Made by a program: the position numbers and the translations under genes. From an uncultured Acidaminococcus sp. (GTDB taxonomy: Bacteria; Bacillota; Negativicutes; Acidaminococcales; Acidaminococcaceae), in the NCBI GenBank assembly GCA_902796945.1, contig CADBQR010000086.1, forward strand, positions 1-44,404: a stretch of 44,404 nt of DNA, read 5' to 3'. Below the pieces are notes generated by a model that was given only the letters and a program-made list of their open reading frames with translations, was not told the DNA's origin and did not search any database. Positions 8,874 through 17,360 of the stretch are shown in pieces (within the stretch, counting starts at the first letter, position 1; every line of letters begins with the position of its first letter).

Positions 8874-10097
8874 ATGACGCAGTTAGAAACCCTGGGACTT
8901 CCCAAGGACCTGATCCAGTTTGTTTTTGAAGCGGCTCATATCCAGCGGTGGAACGATCATATCCGCCCGCAGGGTTTTACCGAACTGGATAAGCAGGCCC
9001 ATAAGATGATGATTATGTATGTCCTGGCCCGTTATGAGGAACAGGACCACGGGGCAAAACTGGACTGGGAGGTCCTGGTGGAAGGCGGTATCTTTGAATT
9101 CCTTCACCGCATCGTGCTTACCGATATCAAGCCGCCGGTCTTTCATGAACTGATGAGGGAAAAGGGCCCCCTTCTCAATAAATGGGTGTACCGGGAACTG
9201 GTGCGTCGCGTGCCTTCCCTGGAGGGAAGCCCCTTCATGGAGAAGATGAAGCAGTATTTTGACGGGGATACCCATCCCCTTGAAAAACAGATCCTCCGCG
9301 CTGCCCATTATCTTGCCACGGAATGGGAATTCCGCATCATCTATCGCATGAACGAGGGAATCTTTGGCGTCGAGGAAATCAAGAGCGCCATTGCTGACGA
9401 AATCGAAGAGCATTACAACCTGGCCGGTGTCCAGAAAATTGCCATGAATGGAAAGACCCGTAAATTCGTTGATCTCATCGGCAAGCTCCGCTTTCAGAAA
9501 CGCTGGTCCCAGTCGCCGAGGGTGCCGGAAACGTCTGTCATGGGACATGTCCTTGTAGTGGCCATCATGGGATATTTCTGTGCACAGAAAATCGGCGCCT
9601 GCCGGGGGCGTGTCGTGAATGACTTTTTGGGAGGCCTGTGGCATGATCTGCCGGAAGTCCTTACGAGGGATATCATTTCTCCTATCAAACGGTCCATCGA
9701 AGGGCTGGATGACCTGATCAAGGAAATCGAGGAACGCCAGATGAAGGAAATCCTGCTGCCACTCCTGCCGGACGGCTGGCAGAAGGATATCCTGAACTTT
9801 ACCATGAACGAGTTCCGCAACCGCATTCGCGAAGACGGTGCCATTCATATAATTGAAGGCGATATCCCTGACCGCTATAACGAAGATCGTTATGAACCCA
9901 TCGATGGGGAAATGCTCAAGGGCTGCGATCACCTGGCGGCCTTCATGGAGGCCTGGGTCAGCATTCAGTGCGGTATTACATCTTCGCATTTATCCAATGT
10001 CCTGATTACCCTGCCGGCCCGTTATGAGGGAAAAATTATCGGCGGAATTCCTTTTGGTAAAATCTATCAGCAGTTTGCTGAAAACCCGAAAGGCTAG
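8874..10097 (+). CDS. HD-domain protein, probable metal-dependent phosphohydrolase
   Basis: A 407-residue protein. The C-terminal half contains an HD signature: a His in PETSVMGHVLVVA (about residue 222) and the HD pair in GLWHDLPEVLTRD (His257-Asp258). HD proteins use such residues to bind metal and cleave phosphate esters, often of nucleotides. The N-terminal half also has a His-rich helical stretch (ELDKQAHKMMIMYVLARYEE), which may be a second, degenerate HD-like unit. The start at 8874 is set by AAGGAGGT 8 nt upstream. The gene is transcribed alone, divergent from the pot operon, and ends inside the hairpin of its own terminator. The substrate is unknown. Confidence 0.7.
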   Translation: MTQLETLGLPKDLIQFVFEAAHIQRWNDHIRPQGFTELDKQAHKMMIMYVLARYEEQDHGAKLDWEVLVEGGIFEFLHRIVLTDIKPPVFHELMREKGPLLNKWVYRELVRRVPSLEGSPFMEKMKQYFDGDTHPLEKQILRAAHYLATEWEFRIIYRMNEGIFGVEEIKSAIADEIEEHYNLAGVQKIAMNGKTRKFVDLIGKLRFQKRWSQSPRVPETSVMGHVLVVAIMGYFCAQKIGACRGRVVNDFLGGLWHDLPEVLTRDIISPIKRSIEGLDDLIKEIEERQMKEILLPLLPDGWQKDILNFTMNEFRNRIREDGAIHIIEGDIPDRYNEDRYEPIDGEMLKGCDHLAAFMEAWVSIQCGITSSHLSNVLITLPARYEGKIIGGIPFGKIYQQFAENPKG

Positions 10098-10117
10098 ATA
10101 AATTCTAGCCTTTTTTT
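10089..10117 (+). terminator. Terminator of the HD-domain gene
   Basis: AAAGGCTAG and CTAGCCTTT pair around a 7-nt loop, followed by TTTT. The stop codon TAG is part of the left arm. Confidence 0.88.
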
Positions 10118-10174
10118 AGTTAAACAACAAATTGTATACAAAATACAAAAAAATACTCTGTCATTTCTGAATTA

Positions 10175-10183
10175 TGCTATAAT
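10175..10183 (+). promoter_or_regulatory. Extended -10 promoter of glutamate dehydrogenase
   Basis: TGC-TATAAT gives a perfect extended -10. The transcript would begin near 10190, about 38 nt before the start codon, with AGGAGG before the ATG. The upstream region is rich in A tracts. Confidence 0.7.
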
Positions 10184-10227
10184 GGGCTCGTAAGGGTTCA
10201 GTAGATAATTTTTAGGAGGCGCTAAAA

Positions 10228-11466
10228 ATGAGTTTATTTGAAATGGCAAAAATCCCGATGGAAACCGCCAGCAAACTGATTAACCTGGATCCCAACGCAG
10301 AGGCTGTTATTTCCCAGCCTGAGCGTACCCTGGAAGTCAGCATTCCTGTAAAAATGGATGACGGCACGGTCAAGGTGTTCACCGGCTATCGTTCCCAGAA
10401 CAGCACGGTCCTGGGTCCTGTAAAGGGTGGTATCCGTTTCCATCAGAATGTTTCCATGGACGAAGTGAAGACCCTGGGCTTCTGGATGACCACGAAGAGC
10501 GCTATTGCCGGTCTGCCTTATGGCGGTGGCAAGGGCGGTATCGTTGTTGATCCTTCCAAGCTCTCCAAGGGCGAACTGGAAAGACTGACCCGCGGCTATG
10601 TTGACCGCATTGCTCCGCTGGTTGGCGAAAAGAAAGATATCCCGGCTCCTGACGTGAACACCAACGCTCAGATCATGGCCTGGATGATGGATGAATTCTC
10701 CAAGATCAACTGCGAATACTCTCCTGGATTCATTACCGGCAAAGCCATCAGCATGGGCGGCTCCCTGGGCCGTACTTCCGCTACGGGCCGCGGCGTGATC
10801 ACCGCTACCCTGGAAATCCTGAAACGGAAGGGCATTAAACCGGAAGATGCAACGCTGGCAATCCAGGGCTTCGGCAACGTTGGTTCCTGGACGGCTAAAT
10901 GCGCAGCTGAAAAGGGCCTGAAGATTATTGCCCTGTCCGATATTTCCGGCGGTATCTTTGATCCGAACGGCTTCGATCCGTACAAAGTCGAAGAATACGC
11001 CAAGAAGAACGGCGGCGTGATCAAAGGCTATCCTGGTGCCAAAGCCATTTCCAACGAAGAAGTTCTTGAAACCGAAGCAACGGTCCTGATTCCGGCTGCC
11101 CTGGAACTCCAGATTACGGCTAAGAACGCCGACAAGATCAAAGCAAAGATGATCGTTGAAGCAGCCAACGGCCCGACGGATGCTGACGCTGATAAGATCC
11201 TCGAAAAGAGAGGCATTCCTGTTGTTCCTGACGTCCTGGCCAACGGCGGTGGCGTAACCGTATCCTACTTTGAATGGGTACAGAACCTGTACAGATACTT
11301 CTGGTCTGAAGAAGAAGTCATTGAGAGACAGGAAAAAATGATGGTCAAGGCTTTCGGCAATGTTTATGACGCTGCTGAAAAATACCATACCACGATGCGT
11401 GTCGGTGCTTACATCGTAGCACTGTCCGCTCTGGCTGAACCTCTGAAACTGAGAGGCATTATCTGA
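10228..11466 (+). CDS. gdhA: Glutamate dehydrogenase
   Basis: A 412-residue enzyme interconverting glutamate and 2-oxoglutarate plus ammonia with NAD(P). The substrate domain has GPVKGGIRFH (63-72) and the catalytic lysine in LPYGGGKGGI (Lys102), plus PAPDVNT. The Rossmann domain has GFGNVG as its nucleotide-binding loop. Length and motifs match the hexameric bacterial enzyme. It would be the entry point of glutamate fermentation, or the link from citrate-derived 2-oxoglutarate to glutamate. Its codon use is more uniform than that of its neighbours (GGC, AAC, ATC), and with a perfect promoter, AGGAGG and a strong terminator this suggests a highly expressed gene. Cofactor choice cannot be read safely. 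Confidence 0.97.
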   Translation: MSLFEMAKIPMETASKLINLDPNAEAVISQPERTLEVSIPVKMDDGTVKVFTGYRSQNSTVLGPVKGGIRFHQNVSMDEVKTLGFWMTTKSAIAGLPYGGGKGGIVVDPSKLSKGELERLTRGYVDRIAPLVGEKKDIPAPDVNTNAQIMAWMMDEFSKINCEYSPGFITGKAISMGGSLGRTSATGRGVITATLEILKRKGIKPEDATLAIQGFGNVGSWTAKCAAEKGLKIIALSDISGGIFDPNGFDPYKVEEYAKKNGGVIKGYPGAKAISNEEVLETEATVLIPAALELQITAKNADKIKAKMIVEAANGPTDADADKILEKRGIPVVPDVLANGGGVTVSYFEWVQNLYRYFWSEEEVIERQEKMMVKAFGNVYDAAEKYHTTMRVGAYIVALSALAEPLKLRGII

Positions 11467-11509
11467 TTGAACCCTAAATCGGAACGTGTTGGTCAATAAC
11501 ACGGGAAAA

Positions 11510-11538
11510 GGGCATCACCAAAAGGTGATGCCCTTTTT
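11510..11538 (+). terminator. Terminator of glutamate dehydrogenase
   Basis: GGGCATCACC and GGTGATGCCC form a perfect 10-bp stem with an AAAA loop, followed by TTTTT. Confidence 0.95.
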
Positions 11539-11798
11539 GGATGTCTTTTTCAGGTGAAGGTCCAGGTCCTTCTCCGGTTCTGTCAGAAAACAGGGAGCAG
11601 GTGCCGGGAAAGGCTTTCCTTGTGGCGGGAACGGTTTTGTTTATGATTGAAAAATGACGCCTTCAAAATGGATATCGCCGCGATGACGAATTGTGGAGAG
11701 AATGCAATAAAATAATCACCTTGATGAATAAATAAAGTACAATTTGTAAACGCGATTAAAATGTGTTCGTGACTGGTATACGAATTGATATTTTGTAG

Positions 11799-12197
11799 TA
11801 TAATTAGCGTATGCAATTATGCATGCCAAAGGAAATACGGATGGTGTTCCCAAGTCCGGACAAAGCAAAGAACCTTTGGAAATCACCCGGGGATTCCCGG
11901 TATCCTGATGGTGGTTTCCCGGGGCCTGCTTCTTATCTTGTTTGCCCCTGCGGCCTTAAGGGCTGCCTTTACCTGGAAGAGTCCCGGTTTTCCAGGTCCT
12001 GTCAGGGGAATGCTCTGGGGAGCACCGGGGAGTCCGTTTTCCTTTGAGCTGGAGTCATATTAAAGAGGAGACGGCAGTAGTGTGTGCTGCCCGATAAAAG
12101 CTTTATTTGCGGTTATATTCGTTGAAGCTTGCATGGGGATTGCGAAAACCGCCTGGCTATTGCTATGGAGAAAATGTAAAGAAAAGGGGTCGCAACC
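11799..12197 (+). other. Long, hairpin-rich untranslated region before the TetR gene
   Basis: The 11541-12197 stretch holds no convincing gene. A TATAAT at 11799-11804 could start a leader of nearly 390 nt. Several hairpins follow: GGAAATCAC...GTGGTTTCC enclosing CCGGG-GATT-CCCGG (11878-11919), ACCTGGAA...TTCCAGGT (about 11970-11998), GCTC-TGGG-GAGC near 12010-12022, and GCGGTT...AACCGC (about 12109-12152). Two short open frames here (from 11785 and 11811) have no ribosome-binding sites. I cannot match the structure to a known RNA family. Confidence 0.4.
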
Positions 12198-12914
12198 ATG
12201 TTTGACGATGATGCCACCAAACTGGAACCTGTCGAAGAAGTACACCTGAATCCTCTGCAGCGGCAGAATATGAGAATATTTATTGAAGCCACAAAAAGCC
12301 TGCTTAAAGGCTATGGAGCAGAAGGCCTGTCCATACGGAAAATCGCCGGAAAGGCAGGGTATAACAGTGCTACGCTTTATAACTACTTCCAGGATGCGGA
12401 AGAACTGATCCTGTTTGGATCGGTCAGCCTGTTTCGTGACATGCTGCAGGAAATTACAAAGGCACTCCAGCCTGACATGACAGAACGGGAACGGTACGTC
12501 ACTTACTTCCGTTCTTTCAATCGGTTCAGTTTTCAAAATGCCCGGATTTTCTATAACCTGTTTTATGGCGCCCATAGCCATGAACTGGGTCATATCCTGC
12601 GCGTATATTTCCAGCAGCTGTATCCCCATGAATTGGATGGCCTTACGCCGCACCTTGCCAAATCGCTGCGGGAAGGGACCATCGTTCAGGGCGACCGGGT
12701 GCGGTTTGCCAAAATCTTTGGTGAAGCTTCCTTATCCCCGTCGATTAAAATGACAACGCCTGTTCTCTTGAACGCGCTTTACCATACATATCTTCATGAG
12801 GCCGTGATGCAGGGAAAGGAACTGGACGTAGAAGCCCATGTGGCCAAATTTGAAAAAATGCTGGAATTCATGCTGGATTCAGCGGCCATTCTTTCCAAGT
12901 ACAAGAAACAGTAA
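12198..12914 (+). CDS. TetR-family transcriptional regulator
   Basis: A 238-residue regulator. A helix-turn-helix of the TetR type spans about residues 25-72 and includes GAEGLSIRKIAGKAGYNSAT and LYNYF, the usual end of the DNA-binding domain. The remaining helical part would bind an unknown ligand. The ribosome-binding site is AAAAGGGG. It stands alone on its transcript, with a very long leader upstream and a terminator behind, and next to it is a convergent LysR gene. Its target is not evident; TetR proteins usually control their own gene or a neighbour. Confidence 0.85.
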   Translation: MFDDDATKLEPVEEVHLNPLQRQNMRIFIEATKSLLKGYGAEGLSIRKIAGKAGYNSATLYNYFQDAEELILFGSVSLFRDMLQEITKALQPDMTERERYVTYFRSFNRFSFQNARIFYNLFYGAHSHELGHILRVYFQQLYPHELDGLTPHLAKSLREGTIVQGDRVRFAKIFGEASLSPSIKMTTPVLLNALYHTYLHEAVMQGKELDVEAHVAKFEKMLEFMLDSAAILSKYKKQ

Positions 12915-12944
12915 AGGCGTGACAAGGTTCCCGGCAGACAAGGA

Positions 12945-12990
12945 CCGGAAGGAAATGAAAAAGGTTTCCTTCCGGCCTTTTTTCTTTTTT
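12945..12990 (+). terminator. Terminator of the TetR gene
   Basis: CCGGAAGGAAA (12945-12955) and TTTCCTTCCGG (12965-12975) form a perfect 11-bp stem, followed by CCTTTTTTCTTTTTT. Confidence 0.9.
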
Positions 12991-13035
12991 CTGCGGGATC
13001 CAGGCGAATCCGTTTTTAGCTTCCGCCGGTCCGCC

Positions 13036-13962
13036 TTAGGAACCGCCAAGGAGCTGATGGAAACGCTGTCTCAGTGCCCTGGCAATGGATTCCAGGCGTT
13101 CTTCCCTGAAACGGGAACGCAGGCAGGCAAGACCGATGGACCGTCTGGCCAGGGGCGTAGAAAGTGGAAAATAATGGACACGCTGGCTTTTTTGTAAAGT
13201 GGGGAGCAGCGTGCTGGGGAGGAAGGCCACCCCGTAATTATGGCTGACCAGGGAATAGACAGTATCCAGGCTGTCCGATTCATATACCGCCTGGGGCTGG
13301 AATCCGTAATCGTTGCAGATGGCCGTTGCCAGGTCATGGAACTTCAATCCCCTGCGCAGCATGACAAATGGCAGGGCACGAAACGCGTACAGGTCCAGTT
13401 TCTTTCCGTCCCAGGCGGTACGGGCGATGCGAAGGGCTTCTTCGTTGGCGGAAGGAATTACAAAATACAGGGATTCCTCATAAATGGAATGCAGCCTGAT
13501 ATCCGGATGGCGGACCGGTTCCGGAAAAACGCCCAGATCCAGCCGGTGGGAAAGAAGTTGTTCTTCCAATAATTCGGAAGAACCTTCTACCAGACGGATC
13601 CGGTAATCCGGCACCAGGGTACGGAGAACATCCAGCAATGGGACAAGGACATATTTCCCGTAGAATTGGGACGCACCGATGCTCAGTTCCTTTTCAGTGT
13701 CTTCACTGAATTTTTTCATATCCTGCTCCAGGGCGTGAATGTCCTCCAGGATTCCCCGGGCCCGTTTCATAAAGAGTACTCCGGCGGCTGTCAATTCGAC
13801 CCGCTGGGTATCCCGCTGAAAAAGACGGCAGCCCAGGCGCTTTTCCATGCGGCGAATGTATTGGCTCAGGGCGGGCTGGCTGACCCGCAGACGGACGGCT
13901 GCCTGGGAAAAGCTCTTGGTTTCTGCGATGGCAATGACGTATTCCAATTCCCGACTGTCCAT
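13036..13962 (-). CDS. LysR-family regulator divergent from aconitase
   Basis: A 308-residue LysR regulator with the N-terminal helix-turn-helix (KSFSQAAVRLRVSQPALSQY) and a two-lobed effector domain. It is a clear paralogue of the LysR gene at 16099-17082: both begin MDSR and share RTAWDG, the ESxxxDTxYSLVxHNYGVxFL stretch and other segments. The start is set by AAGGAGG 6 nt upstream. It is divergent from the aconitase gene across 115 bp containing two dyads at positions expected for LysR binding relative to the aconitase start. One dyad covers its own -10 (TATAAT, 13986-13991, minus strand), so autorepression is likely. The same operator recurs at 18636 and 18834. Confidence 0.9.
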   Translation of the reverse strand: MDSRELEYVIAIAETKSFSQAAVRLRVSQPALSQYIRRMEKRLGCRLFQRDTQRVELTAAGVLFMKRARGILEDIHALEQDMKKFSEDTEKELSIGASQFYGKYVLVPLLDVLRTLVPDYRIRLVEGSSELLEEQLLSHRLDLGVFPEPVRHPDIRLHSIYEESLYFVIPSANEEALRIARTAWDGKKLDLYAFRALPFVMLRRGLKFHDLATAICNDYGFQPQAVYESDSLDTVYSLVSHNYGVAFLPSTLLPTLQKSQRVHYFPLSTPLARRSIGLACLRSRFREERLESIARALRQRFHQLLGGS

Positions 13963-13973
13963 CCCGCACCTCC

Positions 13974-14040
13974 TTATAATACTATATTATAAAACTATCA
14001 TAAGCAAATATTATGCTAAATGCAAGACCCGTGGTAGGAT
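13974..14040 (+). promoter_or_regulatory. Aconitase promoter with LysR-type operators
   Basis: An operator TTATA-N9-TATAA (13974-13992) is centred 52 bp before an extended -10 TGG-TAGGAT (14035-14040). With a start near 14047 this is about -64, the usual recognition site of LysR activators. A second dyad CATAA-N7-TTATG (13999-14015) is centred near -40, the usual activation site, and overlaps the -35 (TATGCT, 14012-14017). Confidence 0.65.
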
Positions 14041-14077
14041 AATGGGAGAAAATCCAGGGTGAAAGGGGTTATTTTTT

Positions 14078-16024
14078 ATGAAGGAAAATGTAGCACAAAA
14101 GCTGATCCGCCGCCATTTGGCAACACCTGCCGAACTGGTGCCGGGAACGGAAATCCGGCTGACCGTTGATCATACGCTGACCCATGATATCAACGCCGTC
14201 ATGGCTTATCTGGCTTTTGAAGCGCTTGACGTTCCCCGTGTCAAAACGAAACTGTCCGTCAGTTATATTGACCATAACCTGCTCCAGATCGATAACAAGA
14301 CACCGGATGACCATATCTATCTGCAGACGCTGGCCAAAAAATATGGCCTGGTCCTTTCCAAGGCGGGAAATGGAATCTGCCATACCCTGCATTGCAGCCG
14401 GTTTGGCAAACCCGGCGCGATGCTGCTTGGCGGTGACAGCCATACACCGAGCTGCGGGGCCCTGGGGATGCTCGCCATCGGGGTGGGCGGGATGGACATT
14501 GCCACGGCACTGGCCGGCTTCCCTTATGTCCTGAAGATGCCGAAAATCGTCCGTGTCCATTTAAGGAATCATTTAAGACCGGGCGTGGCAGCCAAGGATA
14601 TCGTCCTTGAAATGCTTCGCCGGGTTTCGGTCAAGGGCGGTACGGGCAAGATCTTTGAGTACGTGGGCGAAGGAGCTGCCTCGCTTTCCGTACCGGAACG
14701 CATGACCATCACCAATATGGGCGCCGAAATGAATGCCACGACGTCAGTTTTCCCTGCCGACGAAGTCGTCCGTAAGTACCTGAAAGCACAGGGTCGTGAA
14801 GCTGATTTTACGGAAATCCTGCCGGATGAAGGCTGCACGTATGATGAAGAAATGGAAATCGACCTGGCGGCGCTTGAACCCCTGGTGGCTCTGCCGCACC
14901 TGCCGGATCATGTTGTAACGGTCCGGGAAGCCCCGAAGGTTCCTGTCAATCAGGTCTTTATTGGCAGCTGCACGAACGGCTCCTATTCTGATTTCCGCAA
15001 AGCGGCGGCTGTGCTGAAGGGCCATCAGGTAGCCGAAGGCACAAGCCTTGTCTGCGGGATCAGCTCCCGCCAGATTTATTTGAAACTGATGGAGGATGGC
15101 GTCATTGCCGACCTCATGAATGCCGGTGCCCGTGTCCTGGAACTCGCCTGCGGACCTTGCTGCGGGATTGGGTGCGCCCCGAATACGAAGGGTGTGTCCG
15201 TGCGTACGTCCAACCGGAACTTCAAGGGGCGCAGCAGCACCCCCGATGCATCCCTGTGCCTGGTAAGTCCGGAAGTTGCTGCCGCAACGGCCGTCAAGGG
15301 CGTTCTTGCCACACCGGATGAAGTGATGGATGATGTGTCCGTCCTTGCAGGGATCCATGAACCGGAAACCTATCCCATCAACGATAACCTGTTCCTGCCA
15401 CCAGCGCCGGAAGGGAACGCTGTGGAAATCGTCCGCGGTCCGAACATCAAGCCGCTGCCGGTGGCTGATCCGCCTGAAGACGACCTCACGGCCTGCGTCA
15501 GCCTGAAAGCCCGCGATAACGTATCGACGGATGACATTACGCCGGCAAGTGCCCAGTTCTCTTCCATGCGTTCCAATATGCCGGCCATGGCACAGTATGC
15601 TTTCTGCCGCTATGATCCGGAATTTGCCAAACGCGCCCAGGCCATGAAAAAGAGCTTCATTATCGGCGGGGCCAACTATGGCCAGGGTTCCTCCCGTGAA
15701 CACGCCGCCATTACCCCGATGTACCTTGGCGTCAAGATGATCATCACGAAGGGGTTTGCCCGGATCCATAAGAACAACCTGATCAACCACGGAATCATTC
15801 CGGCTGTCTTTGTCAATCCGGCCGATTATGACAAGATCGACCAGGAAGATGAACTGGCCATTCGTGGATTGCGTCAGCAGCTGAAGGACCGGCTCTTCAC
15901 GGTGGAAGACAAGACGAAACACGTTACCTTCCAGGCCAAACTTGAAGTGAGCGACCTGGAGGCGGATATCCTGCTGGCTGGCGGGAAATTGCGGTATACG
16001 AAGAAAATGCTGGAGGAAAACTGA
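14078..16024 (+). CDS. acnA: Aconitate hydratase (aconitase), monomeric short type
   Basis: A 648-residue aconitase interconverting citrate and isocitrate through a [4Fe-4S] cluster. The three cluster cysteines are visible: Cys298 in GSCTNGS, and Cys358 and Cys361 in ACGPCCGIGCAP. The C-terminal swivel domain contains GGANYGQGSSREHAA, with the substrate-binding serine and arginine. The protein is shorter than AcnA/AcnB of enterobacteria and corresponds to the compact 'putative aconitase' branch. It would channel citrate to isocitrate and, with an isocitrate dehydrogenase elsewhere, to 2-oxoglutarate for glutamate dehydrogenase. It is transcribed alone from a promoter with LysR operators, has the ribosome-binding site GAAAGGGG, and ends in a strong terminator. 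The symbol denotes the activity, not the branch. Confidence 0.93.
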   Translation: MKENVAQKLIRRHLATPAELVPGTEIRLTVDHTLTHDINAVMAYLAFEALDVPRVKTKLSVSYIDHNLLQIDNKTPDDHIYLQTLAKKYGLVLSKAGNGICHTLHCSRFGKPGAMLLGGDSHTPSCGALGMLAIGVGGMDIATALAGFPYVLKMPKIVRVHLRNHLRPGVAAKDIVLEMLRRVSVKGGTGKIFEYVGEGAASLSVPERMTITNMGAEMNATTSVFPADEVVRKYLKAQGREADFTEILPDEGCTYDEEMEIDLAALEPLVALPHLPDHVVTVREAPKVPVNQVFIGSCTNGSYSDFRKAAAVLKGHQVAEGTSLVCGISSRQIYLKLMEDGVIADLMNAGARVLELACGPCCGIGCAPNTKGVSVRTSNRNFKGRSSTPDASLCLVSPEVAAATAVKGVLATPDEVMDDVSVLAGIHEPETYPINDNLFLPPAPEGNAVEIVRGPNIKPLPVADPPEDDLTACVSLKARDNVSTDDITPASAQFSSMRSNMPAMAQYAFCRYDPEFAKRAQAMKKSFIIGGANYGQGSSREHAAITPMYLGVKMIITKGFARIHKNNLINHGIIPAVFVNPADYDKIDQEDELAIRGLRQQLKDRLFTVEDKTKHVTFQAKLEVSDLEADILLAGGKLRYTKKMLEEN

Positions 16025-16046
16025 TTCCCATTCCTCTTATAAGGCT

Positions 16047-16080
16047 AAAAGCTGTCGCAGGATGCTGCGGCAGCTTTTTT
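16047..16080 (+). terminator. Terminator of aconitase
   Basis: AAAAGCTGTCGCAG and CTGCGGCAGCTTTT pair around GATG with one T-G position, followed by further Ts. Confidence 0.92.
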
Positions 16081-16098
16081 CGTCCCGGCCCATACCGG

Positions 16099-17082
16099 TT
16101 ATTTATTTTTCTGCATGGCTTCAAAGGTGATGTTCTGTTTTGCCAGATAGTGTTCAATGGCATTGAAGCTTTCCCCAATCTGTTTCCGCAAAGCCTTGGC
16201 AACGGCCCGCATGGCACTGTCCTGCCGTTTACCACGGCGGTAGAAAATTCCCCAGTTCAGGCAGGAACTGTCATCTTCCACTGGAAAGAAGAGGACCCGG
16301 TTATTGGTCTTATCCACGTTCTGCAATAAGGTCAGGGACAGGAATCCGACACCGTAGTTGTGGTTAACCAGGGAATACAGGGTATCCTGGGTTTCTGATT
16401 CGCAGATCGGTTTCGGCTGGAAACCAAATTCCTCGCAAATATGGACCATATGATCCCTCAGTTTGGCACTCCGGGTCAGGAGGACAAACGGAAAATCACG
16501 GAATACCCGCAAATCGACACGATGGCCATCCCAGGCTGTCCTTAACAGTTCCATTGCTTTTTTGTTGTCCTGGCATACGGCAAAGTAAAGTGGTTCCCGG
16601 TAGAGCAGGATGGAGGCCGTTTCGTTCTGCAGCGGCGGCATGGGAAAAATTCCCAGTGTGATCCGTCCTTCCAGGATCTGTTTTTCCAGTAAGGTCGATA
16701 CGCCGTCGATGAATGTGATGTTCGTATGCGGGTAAAGCTGCTGGAGGGTGGAAAGGATTGTCGGAAGCAGGAACTTGCTGTAGGATGTGGAAAGACCGAT
16801 ACGGATTTCATGGCTACCATCCTCTTTTACCTGGGAAAGACGGTATTCCATGCGGTCCATCTGGGCCAGGACTTTTTGTGCCTCCTCAGCATAGATTTTT
16901 CCAAAAGGAGTGAGCATGACCTGGGATTTATCCCTGTAAAAAAGTTCGCGCCCCAGCCGTTTCTCCAGACGATGGATGTATTGACTGAGGGAAGGCTGGC
17001 TGATGTAGAGCTTTTCGGCGGCTTTGGAAAAGCTGCCCATTTCATCGATGACAAGTACGTATTGAAGATCCCGGCTGTCCAT
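16099..17082 (-). CDS. LysR-family regulator divergent from the racemase gene
   Basis: A 327-residue LysR regulator, paralogous to the one at 13036-13962 through most of its length. The helix-turn-helix contains GSFSKAAEKLYISQPSLSQY. The C-terminus extends about 20 residues beyond its paralogue and ends in a charged tail. The ribosome-binding site is AGGAAG, 7 nt before the ATG. It diverges from the alanine racemase family gene, so control of that gene is the simplest guess. Just upstream lies CTATA-N9-TATTA (17094-17112), which differs by two bases from the TTATA-N9-TATAA operator at the aconitase promoter, as might be expected for the operator of a paralogue. Confidence 0.9.
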   Translation of the reverse strand: MDSRDLQYVLVIDEMGSFSKAAEKLYISQPSLSQYIHRLEKRLGRELFYRDKSQVMLTPFGKIYAEEAQKVLAQMDRMEYRLSQVKEDGSHEIRIGLSTSYSKFLLPTILSTLQQLYPHTNITFIDGVSTLLEKQILEGRITLGIFPMPPLQNETASILLYREPLYFAVCQDNKKAMELLRTAWDGHRVDLRVFRDFPFVLLTRSAKLRDHMVHICEEFGFQPKPICESETQDTLYSLVNHNYGVGFLSLTLLQNVDKTNNRVLFFPVEDDSSCLNWGIFYRRGKRQDSAMRAVAKALRKQIGESFNAIEHYLAKQNITFEAMQKNK

Positions 17083-17093
17083 GGTTTCACTTC

Positions 17094-17112
17094 CTATAGT
17101 TTTAAATTATTA
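17094..17112. promoter_or_regulatory. Possible operator in the LysR-racemase divergent region
   Basis: CTATA-N9-TATTA resembles the three TTATA-N9-TATAA sites elsewhere in the window. It lies immediately upstream of the LysR gene's ribosome-binding site. No matching -10 occurs 52 bp to its right, so it is more likely involved in autoregulation than in activating the racemase gene. Confidence 0.35.
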
Positions 17113-17360
17113 ATATAATAATAACGGTATCCTATGGATAAAGCAAGGAAATCGAATGGAAATAACGGGGCTGTACCCTGGAAAAATCCTGAAAAAAGAA
17201 ACGGCGCTTCCCAAACCGGGCAACCGGGATTCCATTGACGAAAGGAACCATGGGAATGATAGCGATGGCAGAAATACTGCCCCTGAAAGCGAAAAGGCCC
17301 GGGTTTATCCAGGCGTGCGCTGCCGGGAGTTGTTATGGGCCTGCAAAGGAGGATTGCGTA

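Noticed and set aside
10234-11502. 422-codon open frame opposite glutamate dehydrogenase
   Set aside because: It mirrors a highly expressed gene with biased codons, which leaves few stop codons on the other strand. No family features are visible.
11785-12063. Two overlapping short frames (92 and 78 codons) before the TetR gene
   Set aside because: Neither has a ribosome-binding site. Their repeats of Gly, Pro and Ser follow from the GC-rich hairpins in the DNA.
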